Source: Bacillota bacterium
GTDB taxonomy: Bacteria; Bacillota; Clostridia; Oscillospirales; Oscillospiraceae
Length of the DNA stretch: 57,902 bases
Direction of reading: 5' to 3'
Assembly: GCA_021199635.1 (NCBI GenBank)
Contig: JAJQHS010000025.1
Coordinates: 700 to 58,601, forward strand
The notes beneath the pieces are model-generated. The model was not told where the DNA came from and did not search any database. It saw nothing but the letters and a program-made list of their open reading frames with translations. The position numbers and the translations under genes are program-made. Below are positions 16,293 to 24,277 of the stretch, in pieces. How positions within the stretch are numbered: the first letter of the stretch is position 1; each line of letters begins with the position of its first letter.

Positions 16293-17705
16293 TTATTCTG
16301 ATGCGCCTTCGGCAACCTGCAAACGCTCCGCGATGGCCCGGGCCACCCGGATGCCGGAAGCGCCGGCCTGCGCCAGCCCGCGGGTGATCCCCGCGCCGTC
16401 GCCCATGGCAAAGAAGCCGGGCAGCTTCGTTTCCAGCTCCCCGCTCAGCTCCAGCCTGGAGGAATAGAATTTTACCTCCGCGCCGTAGAGCAGCGTGTCA
16501 TAGTTGGCGGTGCCGGGCGCGATCTTATCCAGGGCGTAAATCATCTCGATGATGTCGTCCAGCTGCCGCTTGGGCAGCGCCAGGCTCAGGTCGCCGGGCA
16601 CAGCCGCGGTCAGCGTAGGCTTCACAAAGCTCTGCTTCAGGCGGTGGGCGTTTGTGCGGCTCCCCTTCACCAGATCCCCAAAGCGCTGCACCAGCACGCC
16701 GCCCGCCAGCATATTGCTCAGGGAGGCGATGTGCTTGCCGTAGCGGTAAGGCTCGTCGAAGGGCTCCGTGAACCGGTTAGAAACCAGCAGGGCGAAATTG
16801 GTATTCTCACTGCGCAGGGACGGGTCGGAATAGGAGTGCCCGTTGACCGTGTTGATGCCCTCCACATTCTCCGTGACCACGTAGCCGTAGGGGTTCATGC
16901 AGAAGGTGCGCACGCTGTCGCCATACTGCTTGGTGCGGTACACCAGCTTGGACTCGTACACCACATCGGTGATGTGGGAGAACACCTTCGCCGGGAGCTC
17001 CACCCGGACGCCCAAGTCCACCTGATTGTTGATGAGCTTCAGCCCCATGGCCCGGCATTCCTTGCTGAACCATTCCGCGCCGCTTCTGCCCGGGCCTGCC
17101 GCCAGGTACCTGCACTCGATGCGCTCATCCGCCAGGCACATGGCGTAGCCATCCCCAGAGCGCTCGATATGCTCCACCGGTGTGCAGAACCGGAACTCCG
17201 CCTTGTCCTTCAGATATTCGTAAATATGGGTCAGCACGATCAGGTTGTTCTCCGTCCCCAGGTGCTTGCAGCTGGCCTGGAGCAGGTGCAGGTCGTGGCG
17301 CAGCGCCTCCCGCTCCAGCGCCTGTGCCTCCGGAGAGGAGGTGGTGAACCGCTGGTCAGTGGCGCCGAAGCGCATGTTCACGGAGTCCACATACTCGATC
17401 AGCTCCATGACCTTGGCCTCGTCCATGAAGTCCGTCAGCCAGCCGCCGAATTGGGTGGTGAAGTTGAATTTCCCATCGGAGAATGCACCCGCCCCGCCAA
17501 AGCCGCACATTGTATCGCAGGTCTTGCAGTGAATGCACTCCCGCACCTTCCCCGCCACGATGGGACAATGGCGGCTGTAAATGTCCGCGCCCTGGTCGCA
17601 CACCACGATCTTCAGCCCGGGGTTCAGGCGGGACAGCTCATAAGCGGCAAAAATCCCCGCTTCGCCGCAACCGATAATGCCAACATCACAGTACGTTTTT
17701 TTCAT
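16293..17705 (-). CDS. FAD-dependent dehydrogenase (COG2509-like)
   Basis: A 470-residue flavoprotein. The N-terminal GIIGCGEAGIFAAYEL is a dinucleotide-binding GxGxxG fold for FAD. A Cys-rich stretch CIHCKTCDTMCGFGGAGAFSDGK (about 57-79) is characteristic of this uncharacterised dehydrogenase family. The C-terminal GFFAMGDGAGITRGLAQAGASG closes the FAD site. The start at 17705 has CAGGAGG upstream and a strong promoter at 17739-17767. It is paired with a nitroreductase, which suggests a shared redox function, but no substrate can be named. Confidence 0.85.
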   Translation of the reverse strand: MKKTYCDVGIIGCGEAGIFAAYELSRLNPGLKIVVCDQGADIYSRHCPIVAGKVRECIHCKTCDTMCGFGGAGAFSDGKFNFTTQFGGWLTDFMDEAKVMELIEYVDSVNMRFGATDQRFTTSSPEAQALEREALRHDLHLLQASCKHLGTENNLIVLTHIYEYLKDKAEFRFCTPVEHIERSGDGYAMCLADERIECRYLAAGPGRSGAEWFSKECRAMGLKLINNQVDLGVRVELPAKVFSHITDVVYESKLVYRTKQYGDSVRTFCMNPYGYVVTENVEGINTVNGHSYSDPSLRSENTNFALLVSNRFTEPFDEPYRYGKHIASLSNMLAGGVLVQRFGDLVKGSRTNAHRLKQSFVKPTLTAAVPGDLSLALPKRQLDDIIEMIYALDKIAPGTANYDTLLYGAEVKFYSSRLELSGELETKLPGFFAMGDGAGITRGLAQAGASGIRVARAIAERLQVAEGASE

Positions 17706-17738
17706 AAGAATGCCTCCTGAAGGGTTGCTTTTGTGTAT

Positions 17739-17767
17739 ATTATACCAAGTCAGGAACCGGCGGTCAA
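17739..17767 (-). promoter_or_regulatory. Promoter of the FAD dehydrogenase/nitroreductase pair
   Basis: Minus strand TTGACC (17762-17767) and TATAAT (17739-17744), 17-nt spacer, with TGG before the -10 (extended -10). Confidence 0.65.
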
Positions 17768-17800
17768 GAATTTCCGTCGCGTCTTTCTATCAGTTTTGAG

Positions 17801-17829
17801 TTGCAAATAAGGAAAAAAACGGGTATGAT
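17801..17829 (+). promoter_or_regulatory. Promoter of the ParB-like/BMP-dap operon
   Basis: Plus strand TTGCAA (17801-17806) and TATGAT (17824-17829) with a 17-nt spacer, 40 nt before the ATG at 17869. No lysine riboswitch-like leader can fit in this distance. Confidence 0.55.
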
Positions 17830-17868
17830 ATAGGGGTAAAATTCTCCTCCATAAAGGTGGTGAACCCA

Positions 17869-19827
17869 ATGTATCATCGGGAAGCGCGGGAAGAATACGT
17901 CCAGGCGCAGCGGCTGGGCCAGCGGGAGTATAAATCCCTGGTGGCCAGCGGGCAGAACCCCTACCCTGAGGTTTTGGATACAATTCTGGGCGGCCGCAAT
18001 AACGAATCCGTCCAGGAGGTCGGCCTGGTGGAGATCCCATCGGACCTGATCGTCGGCGTGAAATCCGCCGGCAGGACAACAGCCTTCTCCGCCAGCTTTC
18101 TTCCCCTGCTCAGCGCGGACAGCGAATTTGCATACAAGTGGATCGAGCTTTGCGCCGCCCACTTTTCCACCGGCATCCGCGACCCCATCCTGTGCTACGA
18201 ATACCTGGGAAAATTCTACGTCCAGGAGGGCAATAAGCGGGTCAGCGTTCTGAAGCATATGGGCGCGCCCCGGATCCCGGGCACCGTCCGACGCGTCCTC
18301 CCCTCCAATGCGGAGGGCCCGCGGGTGCAGGCCTACTACGAATTTATCGACTTCTATAAATACTCCGGCTCCTACCGGGTGCAGTTCCGCCACCCGGGGG
18401 ACTATGCCAAGCTCCTGGCCGCTCTGGGCAAGGCCCCGGGGGAGGCGTGGGATGAGCGGGAGAAGAAAACCTTCTCCTCCTATTTCCAGTATTTCCGGGA
18501 GGCATTCCTGGGCCTGGATGGGGCGCTGCTGGACCTGCTCCCGGAGGAAGCGCTGCTGCTCTGGCTCCAGGTGTACCCGTTCCGGGATCTGGGGCGGCTG
18601 TCCACCAAGGAGCTGAAGAAGACCCTTTCCGCCCTTTGGGACGATTTCGTGGCCATCTCCCGGCAGGAGCCGGCCACAGTTCACACAGAGCCTGCGGATA
18701 CCGGCGCGAAATCCGGCATCCTCAGCCGCATTCTTTCCGGCGCGCCGGATCATGTCCACGTTGCCTTCGTGCATCCGCTGGACCCCTCCTCCAGCACTTG
18801 GATTAAGGGGCACGACCAGGGGCGGCAGTACCTGGAGAATGCCCTGGGCGATCGGGTGGTGGTGCGTAGCTACTTCCACGCGGATACGCCAACGCTGGCC
18901 GAAGCGCTTCTGGAGCAGGCGGTGTCCGAGGGGGCGGACGTGGTATTCGCCACCACGCCCCAGCTGCGGCGCTCCGTGCTGCGGGCAGCGGTGAAATATC
19001 CCAAGGTGCGGTTCCTCTGCTGCTCCGCCGATACCCAGTATTCCAGCATCCGCACCTATTACGCCCGGATCTACGAGGCCAAGTTCATCACCGGCGCCAT
19101 TGCCGGCGCCATAGCGAAGAATGACCGCATCGGCTATGTGGGCTCCTATCCGATCCTGGGCGTCCCCGCTTCCATCAATGCCTTCGCCCTGGGCGCCAGG
19201 CTGACCAATCCCCGGGCGGAGATCCTGCTGCGGTGGTCGTGCATGGCCGGCGATCCCCAGGCGGCGCTGCTGAGCCAGGGCGTGCGGGTGATCTCCAACC
19301 GGGATATGCCCACGGCGGACCCGGTCTATCTGGATTTTTGCAACTATGGTACCTATGCCACCGACGATCTGGGGAATCTGGAGCCGCTGGCCTCCCCGGT
19401 ATGGCTGTGGGGGCGGCTGTATGAAAATGTGGTGCGCTCCATCCTGGCCGGTACCTGGGAGAAAGACAGCTCCGCCCGCAAGGCCGTCAACTACTGGTGG
19501 GGCATGGACAGCGGCGTGATCGACGTGAAGCTGTCCCAGCGCCTGCCGGAAGGCTGTGCCGCCCTGGCGGATATGCTGCGCACCGGCATCCAGACCGGGC
19601 AGGTGGACCCCTTCCGCCGGAAAATTCTGGCGCAGGACGGCTCCATGCCCAACGACGGCAGCCGGGGGCTGACGCCGGACGAGCTGCTGCGCATGGACTG
19701 GCTCTGCGACAACGTGATCGGCAGCATCCCGGAATTCGAGGAAATCGAGCCCTTCGCTCAGCCCACCGTCCGGGAGCTGGGGATCCACCGGGAGCGAATC
19801 CCCGTGGAGAAGGAGGGAGCCCTGTGA
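17869..19827 (+). CDS. ParB-like domain fused to a BMP-type periplasmic-binding-protein domain, cytoplasmic
   Basis: A 652-residue protein. ATG at 17869 fits the AAAGGTGGTG site; GTG codons at 17857 and 17860 lie inside that site. Residues about 40-150 resemble a ParB/sulfiredoxin-like domain (FYVQEGNKRVSVLKHMGAP is like the GNHR-type motif). Residues about 295-600 resemble a BMP/PnrA-type nucleoside-binding periplasmic protein (VHVAFVHPLDPSSSTW, GHDQGRQYLE, RIGYVGSYPILGVPASINAFALGA). There is no signal peptide or lipobox, so it should act in the cytoplasm, unlike ordinary BMP proteins. The gene overlaps the next gene by four bases (GTGA). A ligand-sensing regulatory role is inference. Confidence 0.75.
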   Translation: MYHREAREEYVQAQRLGQREYKSLVASGQNPYPEVLDTILGGRNNESVQEVGLVEIPSDLIVGVKSAGRTTAFSASFLPLLSADSEFAYKWIELCAAHFSTGIRDPILCYEYLGKFYVQEGNKRVSVLKHMGAPRIPGTVRRVLPSNAEGPRVQAYYEFIDFYKYSGSYRVQFRHPGDYAKLLAALGKAPGEAWDEREKKTFSSYFQYFREAFLGLDGALLDLLPEEALLLWLQVYPFRDLGRLSTKELKKTLSALWDDFVAISRQEPATVHTEPADTGAKSGILSRILSGAPDHVHVAFVHPLDPSSSTWIKGHDQGRQYLENALGDRVVVRSYFHADTPTLAEALLEQAVSEGADVVFATTPQLRRSVLRAAVKYPKVRFLCCSADTQYSSIRTYYARIYEAKFITGAIAGAIAKNDRIGYVGSYPILGVPASINAFALGARLTNPRAEILLRWSCMAGDPQAALLSQGVRVISNRDMPTADPVYLDFCNYGTYATDDLGNLEPLASPVWLWGRLYENVVRSILAGTWEKDSSARKAVNYWWGMDSGVIDVKLSQRLPEGCAALADMLRTGIQTGQVDPFRRKILAQDGSMPNDGSRGLTPDELLRMDWLCDNVIGSIPEFEEIEPFAQPTVRELGIHRERIPVEKEGAL

Positions 19828-20495
19828 AAATCCTGGCCATCTCCGATGAGGAATGCGCCTCACTGTGGGATTATTACGTTCCAGGGAAGCTCAGCGGGTA
19901 CGACCTGATCCTCTCCTGCGGGGACCTGAAGGCGGACTACCTGTCCTTCCTGGTCACCATGGGCAGCTGCCCTGTGCTGTATGTCCACGGCAACCACGAC
20001 GGCAGCTACCGGCAGTTCCCGCCCGATGGCTGCGACTGCATTGACGACAGGATCGTGACCTACAACGGCCTGCGCATCCTGGGGCTGGGCGGCTGCCTGC
20101 GCTACCACCCCGGCCCGTACCAATACTCCGAGAAGGAAATGCGCAGGCGCATCCGGAAGCTGCGCTACCGCCTGTGGTGCAGCGGCGGCGTGGACATTGT
20201 GATCACCCACTCCCCGCCCAGGGGGCTGGGGGACGACTCCGACCCGGCGCACCGGGGCTTTGAAGCCCTGCGGGCGCTGCTGGACAAGTACCATCCCGCC
20301 TATCTGCTCCACGGCCATGTGCATATGCGCTATGGCCATGACCGGTCCCGGGAGCTGACCTACGGGGACACGACGATCATCAACGTCTCCGAGCGGTACA
20401 CGCTGGAGCTTCCGGACATTCCCCATCCCGCCCGCCAGCACAATCAGGTCATCTGGAAAAATGGGGACCCTTACCGGAAAATCAGCGACTTTTAG
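19824..20495 (+). CDS. Metallophosphoesterase
   Basis: A 223-residue calcineurin-like phosphoesterase. GTG at 19824 has AAGGAGGG upstream and overlaps the stop of the preceding gene (GTGA). Metal-site motifs are LSCGDLKADY, HGNHD, THSPPRG and LHGHVH. The first motif is ISDEE rather than the usual D-x-H, so one metal-ligand His is replaced. This subfamily hydrolyses phosphodiesters or monoesters of unknown identity. Tight coupling to the ParB-like/BMP gene suggests they act together. Confidence 0.85.
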   Translation: MKILAISDEECASLWDYYVPGKLSGYDLILSCGDLKADYLSFLVTMGSCPVLYVHGNHDGSYRQFPPDGCDCIDDRIVTYNGLRILGLGGCLRYHPGPYQYSEKEMRRRIRKLRYRLWCSGGVDIVITHSPPRGLGDDSDPAHRGFEALRALLDKYHPAYLLHGHVHMRYGHDRSRELTYGDTTIINVSERYTLELPDIPHPARQHNQVIWKNGDPYRKISDF

Positions 20496-20512
20496 AACAG
20501 GAGATAGAACCT

Positions 20513-21160
20513 ATGGCAACAGCCTACAGCCCCGAGACGGTGGATTTTCTCTGGGGCATCCGCATGAACAATAACCGGGAGTGGTTCCAGGCACACAAGC
20601 AGCAGTACGTGGACACCCTGTACGAGCCGACCAAAGCGCTGGGCGCATACCTGTTCCAGCCCTTTGTGGAGAAATCCGGTACCATCCTGAAGGTCAGCCG
20701 CATTTACCGGGACGCCCGGCTCCACCCGCCGGTGCCCTATAAGGAGAGCCTGTGGATCTGCATCCGGCAGGACGTGCAATGGTGGTCGGAAAATCCCTGC
20801 CTGTTTTTCGAGATCGATCCGGACGGTGTGCGCTACGGCTTCACCCTCTGGCGCCCCAGCGTGGCCACGATGGAGGACTTCCGCCAGGAGATCACCCGCC
20901 GGCCGGAGGAATTCCTCAGCGTGATGGCCTCCGTGGCGGAAAAGGTGGACATCCCCGTGACTGCGGAATGCTACAAGCGTCCCAAACCTACGGAAAATGC
21001 GGCGCTCGCGCCTTATTTCGCCTGGAAAAACGACATTTCCTGCATACGCAGCCAGCCGTTCTCTGAGGAGGTTTTCGGCGACGGGCTGAAGCAGGCGGTT
21101 GCCGCCATGTTCCAGTCCCTTACGCCGCTGTACGATTATTTTACCCGGTTCCGGGTCTGA
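20513..21160 (+). CDS. DUF2461 family protein
   Basis: A 215-residue soluble protein beginning with ETVDFLWGIRMNNNREWFQAHK, the characteristic start of the DUF2461 family (NNxREWF). The family has no established activity. It lies 17 nt after the phosphoesterase stop and 22 nt before dapA, with an AGGAGAT ribosome binding site, so it belongs to the operon. Confidence 0.8.
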   Translation: MATAYSPETVDFLWGIRMNNNREWFQAHKQQYVDTLYEPTKALGAYLFQPFVEKSGTILKVSRIYRDARLHPPVPYKESLWICIRQDVQWWSENPCLFFEIDPDGVRYGFTLWRPSVATMEDFRQEITRRPEEFLSVMASVAEKVDIPVTAECYKRPKPTENAALAPYFAWKNDISCIRSQPFSEEVFGDGLKQAVAAMFQSLTPLYDYFTRFRV

Positions 21161-21182
21161 CCACCGTGAAAGGAGAAAAAGC

Positions 21183-22070
21183 ATGAAAAAAACGGTTTTT
21201 GAAGGCATGGCCACCGCGCTGGTGACCCCCATGACCCCGGATGGCGTGGATTATGACGCCCTGGGGCGGTTTATCGACTTCCAGCTGGAGAGCGGGATTC
21301 ATGCCCTGGTTGCCGTCGGCACCACCGGCGAAAGCGCCACCCTGGAGCCGCCGGAGCAGCAGAAGGTGATCCGCTACACCGTGGAGAGGGTGGCGGGGCG
21401 CGTCCCCGTGATCGCCGGTACCGGCACCAACAACACCGCCCATGTGCTGGACAACACCCGCCGTGCCTGCGACGCCGGTGCGGATGCCGTCCTGGTGGTG
21501 ACGCCTTACTACAATAAGGCCACCCAATCCGGCCTGATCGCCCATTTCACCGCCGTAGCGGATGCCTCAGATCTGCCGGTGATCCTCTACAATGTTCCCG
21601 GGCGCACAGGCTGCAATCTGCTGCCGGCCACCGTGGCGGCGCTGGCGGAGCATCCCAATATCGCCGCTGTGAAGGAAGCCTCCGGCAACATGGCGCAGGT
21701 AGTGGAGCTGATGAGCCTGTGCGGCGGCAAGATCGACGTATACTCCGGCGAGGACGCGCTGACCGTCCCCATGATGGCCATGGGCGCGAAGGGCACCATC
21801 AGCGTGCTGAGTAATGTGACGCCCGCGCTGGCGGTTTCTATGGCCAATGCGGCGCTGGCCGGGGATTATCCCACCGCCGCCGCGCTGCAATGCAAGCTCC
21901 TGCCCCTGATCAACGCCCTGTTCAGCCAGGTCAATCCCGTACCGGTGAAGGCAGCGGTCAGCGCCATGGGCTTCTGCCAGGAATACCTGCGGCTGCCGCT
22001 GACACCCATGGAGGAGCCGTTCCGCGGAAAGATGTATGCGGAAATGAGAAAGCTGGGGATCGCGGTATGA
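21183..22070 (+). CDS. dapA: 4-hydroxy-tetrahydrodipicolinate synthase
   Basis: A 295-residue TIM-barrel enzyme that condenses pyruvate with aspartate semialdehyde, the first step specific to lysine and diaminopimelate. Lys164 in VKEASG is the Schiff-base residue, Tyr136 in LYNVPGR and the GTTGES motif (46-51) complete the active site. ATG at 21183 follows AAAGGAG. It overlaps dapB by four bases (ATGA). Length is normal for the family. Confidence 0.97.
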   Translation: MKKTVFEGMATALVTPMTPDGVDYDALGRFIDFQLESGIHALVAVGTTGESATLEPPEQQKVIRYTVERVAGRVPVIAGTGTNNTAHVLDNTRRACDAGADAVLVVTPYYNKATQSGLIAHFTAVADASDLPVILYNVPGRTGCNLLPATVAALAEHPNIAAVKEASGNMAQVVELMSLCGGKIDVYSGEDALTVPMMAMGAKGTISVLSNVTPALAVSMANAALAGDYPTAAALQCKLLPLINALFSQVNPVPVKAAVSAMGFCQEYLRLPLTPMEEPFRGKMYAEMRKLGIAV

Positions 22071-22798
22071 AGGCGGTACTTTGCGGCGCCAACGGCGCTA
22101 TGGGCAAGCTGATTGACGGGCTGCTGGGCGATTCCGTGGTTGGGCGGGTCAGCATTGACGGGGAAAATGGCGTAGCCAAAACCTTTGACGCACTGCCGCC
22201 GGCAGACTGCGATATGGTCATCGATTTTTCCCACCACAGCGCCGCGGCGGATGTTCTGGACTTTGCCAGGCGCAACGGCTGCGCCGTGGTCATCGGCACC
22301 ACAGGCCACACCCCTGAGGAAAAAACGCAGATTTACCAGGCCGCCGAAACGCTGCCGGTATTCTACAGCGGCAATATGAGCTTGGGCATTGCGGTGCTCT
22401 GCCGCCTTGCGCGCCAGGCCGCCGCCGCATTCCCGGACGCGGACATTGAGATCGTGGAGATTCATCACAACCGGAAGGTGGACGCTCCCAGCGGCACCGC
22501 CCATATGCTGTTCAATTCCATCCGCCAGGTACGCCCCCAGGCCGTGGAGGTCTGCGGACGCGCCGGGGAGGGCAAGCGGCGCAGCGGTGAGATCGGCATT
22601 GCCTCCCTGCGGATGGGCAATGTGGTCGGCGTCCATGAGGTGCATATCTGCACCGCCAGCCAGACGCTGACGCTGCGCCACGAGGCCGGCAGCCGTACCA
22701 TGCTGGCGGAGGGTGCTGTGGAAGCCGCCCGGTTCCTGGCCGGGAAGCCCGCAGGACTTTACAATATGGATGACCTGCTGGAGGAAAGCGGAAAATGA
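22067..22798 (+). CDS. dapB: 4-hydroxy-tetrahydrodipicolinate reductase
   Basis: A 243-residue enzyme of the diaminopimelate pathway, acting after DapA and using NAD(P)H. The N-terminus has the GANGAMGK nucleotide-binding loop. VIGTTGHTPEE and EIHHNRKVDAPSGTA are the conserved active-site segments, with the catalytic His pair and Lys. Start and stop codons overlap those of dapA and dapF (ATGA in both cases), so the three are translationally coupled. Confidence 0.96.
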   Translation: MKAVLCGANGAMGKLIDGLLGDSVVGRVSIDGENGVAKTFDALPPADCDMVIDFSHHSAAADVLDFARRNGCAVVIGTTGHTPEEKTQIYQAAETLPVFYSGNMSLGIAVLCRLARQAAAAFPDADIEIVEIHHNRKVDAPSGTAHMLFNSIRQVRPQAVEVCGRAGEGKRRSGEIGIASLRMGNVVGVHEVHICTASQTLTLRHEAGSRTMLAEGAVEAARFLAGKPAGLYNMDDLLEESGK

Positions 22799-23571
22799 AC
22801 GTATGGTACATGAACGGCGCGGGCAATGACTTCATGGTCCTCGACGCCCGGGGCAAATCACTGGACCATTCCCGGATGGCGGTGGAGTTATGTAAACTTA
22901 CCGGTGCCGACGGCTACATGGCGGTGGACAATTCGGAAATCGGGGATTTTAAACTCCATTTTTACAATTCCGACGGCTCTCGGGGGGAGATGTGCGGCAA
23001 CGGCGCACGCTGCGTCTGCCGCTTCGCCTACGAAAACGGCATTGCCGGGGCGTCCATGGTGGTGGAAACCGATGCTGGCCCCGTCCCCGGACGGCGGCTG
23101 ACCCAGAGCCAGTATCTGGTGCAGCTGAACAACCCCAGCATCGTGGACACCGCCCGCAAGCCCGGCGTGACCTATGTGGAGCTGGGCGATCCCGGTGTTC
23201 CCCATGCGGTGATGGAGGTCCCCGGCCTGGACTGGAGCCAGCGGGAGGCGCTGCGGCCAATGGCGCACGCGCTGCGCCACGACCCGGCCTTCCCCAAGGG
23301 CGCCAACGCCAACCTGTACGCCTGGCTGGACGATTCCACCATCCGCATCCTGACCTTTGAGCGTGGAGTGGAGGATTACACCCTGGCCTGCGGCACCGGC
23401 TCCGGCTCCACCGCCGCGGCATTGTGGGCGGCGGGCAGGCTGCCCGGCGGAGTGCTGACGGTGAAGAATCCCGGCGGCGATCTGAAGCTGACGGTGCAGG
23501 GGGAAAATGGGACCGTTTCCGCATTGCTGCTGGAAGGCCCCACGGAAATCGTCCATATCTACCAGATTTAA
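22795..23571 (+). CDS. dapF: Diaminopimelate epimerase
   Basis: A 258-residue epimerase converting LL- to meso-diaminopimelate for lysine and peptidoglycan. The two catalytic cysteines are visible: Cys67 in MCGNGARC and Cys199 in ACGTGSGST. The start overlaps dapB by ATGA. No gene for the middle steps (dapD/dapE, dapL or ddh) is in the window, so the step from tetrahydrodipicolinate to LL-DAP must be encoded elsewhere. Confidence 0.96.
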   Translation: MNVWYMNGAGNDFMVLDARGKSLDHSRMAVELCKLTGADGYMAVDNSEIGDFKLHFYNSDGSRGEMCGNGARCVCRFAYENGIAGASMVVETDAGPVPGRRLTQSQYLVQLNNPSIVDTARKPGVTYVELGDPGVPHAVMEVPGLDWSQREALRPMAHALRHDPAFPKGANANLYAWLDDSTIRILTFERGVEDYTLACGTGSGSTAAALWAAGRLPGGVLTVKNPGGDLKLTVQGENGTVSALLLEGPTEIVHIYQI

Positions 23572-23588
23572 CGGTACAAGCGCAGATT

Positions 23589-23617
23589 CGCTCCCGGAGC
23601 AGACGCATCCGGGAGCG
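23589..23617. terminator. Terminator hairpin after dapF
   Basis: A perfect 10-bp stem (23589-23598 with 23608-23617, 9-nt loop) between the dapF stop and the convergent small gene. T tract is short. Confidence 0.6.
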
Positions 23618-23621
23618 TTCG

Positions 23622-23849
23622 TCATAGCGGGGTAAAGATAAACTTCTGGGTCAGCCCGTCGCAGGCGGCGTAAACCGTGACGCAGCCGTTTTCGCCGGTG
23701 TCCACTGTCAGCTCCACCCGCTTGCCTTGCAGCAGGCCGCGGACATAGGCGGCAGGGTCCTCGGTTTCGATCTCCTCGAAGAACACGTCCCGCATCTGAT
23801 TGTTCCGGCAAAGGTTCTGGATCTCCCGCACCAGCTCATATTCCGCCAT
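23622..23849 (-). CDS. Conserved small protein of unknown function
   Basis: A 75-residue acidic protein. ATG at 23849 has GGAGGGAG upstream and is preferred over the in-frame ATG at 23864. A helical N-terminus (EYELVREIQNLC) is followed by a beta-rich part with TVYAACDGLTQKFIF. No membrane segment or signal. It lies alone between dapF and a tRNA gene. I do not recognise the family. Confidence 0.65.
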   Translation of the reverse strand: MAEYELVREIQNLCRNNQMRDVFFEEIETEDPAAYVRGLLQGKRVELTVDTGENGCVTVYAACDGLTQKFIFTPL

Positions 23850-23929
23850 TTTTGCTCCCTCCAAAAGTTTTTACCATTTTACCATAAAAGCGCTGTCGGA
23901 GCAAGGGGAAAACTTTCCGCAAAAAGGGG

Positions 23930-23958
23930 TTGATATTTTCCCCCGGTTCTGCTATAAT
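23930..23958 (+). promoter_or_regulatory. Promoter of tRNA-Gly(CCC)
   Basis: TTGATA (23930-23935) and TATAAT (23953-23958) with a 17-nt spacer, 12 nt before the tRNA. Confidence 0.75.
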
Positions 23959-23970
23959 ACCGTCAGATGT

Positions 23971-24044
23971 GCAGGGTTCGTATATCGGTAATACAACGGC
24001 TTCCCAAGCCGTGAAGGCGGGTTCGACTCCCGTACCCTGCTCCA
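23971..24044 (+). tRNA. tRNA-Gly, anticodon CCC
   Basis: A 74-nt cloverleaf: acceptor GCAGGGT/ACCCTGC, D arm GTAT/ATAC, anticodon stem ACGGC/GCCGT with loop TTCCCAA, T arm CGGG-TTCGACT-CCCG. Discriminator T and an encoded CCA. Reads GGG codons. Confidence 0.96.
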
Positions 24045-24047
24045 TTT

Positions 24048-24079
24048 CCCAATCCGTCCGCGGGCGGATTGGGTTTTTT
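24048..24079 (+). terminator. Terminator of tRNA-Gly(CCC)
   Basis: A 9-bp stem CCCAATCCG/CGGATTGGG (24048-24056 with 24065-24073) followed by six T. Confidence 0.85.
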
Positions 24080-24107
24080 ATTGCCATCCGGGACGCCGGG
24101 CGCGCGC

Positions 24108-24142
24108 AAAAAAGCCTGATCTGTCAGCTGACAAATCAGGCT
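24108..24142 (-). terminator. Terminator of tRNA-Gly(GCC)
   Basis: On the minus strand a long hairpin AGCCTGAT...ATCAGGCT (24113-24142) with inner TGTCAGCTGACA pairing is followed by six U just after the tRNA 3' end. Confidence 0.85.
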
Positions 24143-24144
24143 AT

Positions 24145-24220
24145 TGGAGCGGGTGACGAGGCTCGAACTCGCTACCTCCACCTTGGCAAGGTGGCGCTCT
24201 ACCGGATGAGCTACACCCGC
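24145..24220 (-). tRNA. tRNA-Gly, anticodon GCC
   Basis: A 76-nt cloverleaf on the minus strand: acceptor GCGGGTG, D arm with GTAGAGC, anticodon stem CCACC/GGTGG with loop TTGCCAA, T loop TTCGAGC, discriminator T, encoded CCA. Convergent with tRNA-Gly(CCC). Confidence 0.96.
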
Positions 24221-24232
24221 GGAACCAGTGAC

Positions 24233-24260
24233 ATTATATCACGTTCCCGGAAAATGTCAA
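24233..24260 (-). promoter_or_regulatory. Promoter of tRNA-Gly(GCC)
   Basis: Minus strand TTGACA (24255-24260) and TATAAT (24233-24238) with a 16-nt spacer. Confidence 0.75.
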
Positions 24261-24277
24261 TCTCTTTTTCCCATTTT

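Noticed and set aside
17707-17868. Possible lysine riboswitch before the dap operon
   Set aside because: Only about 35 nt lie between the predicted transcription start and the first ATG, too short for an L-box; none was seen before dapA either.
17764-19863. A 699-codon minus-strand open frame
   Set aside because: Shadow of the ParB-like/BMP fusion gene, which has a proper start site, promoter and coupled downstream gene.
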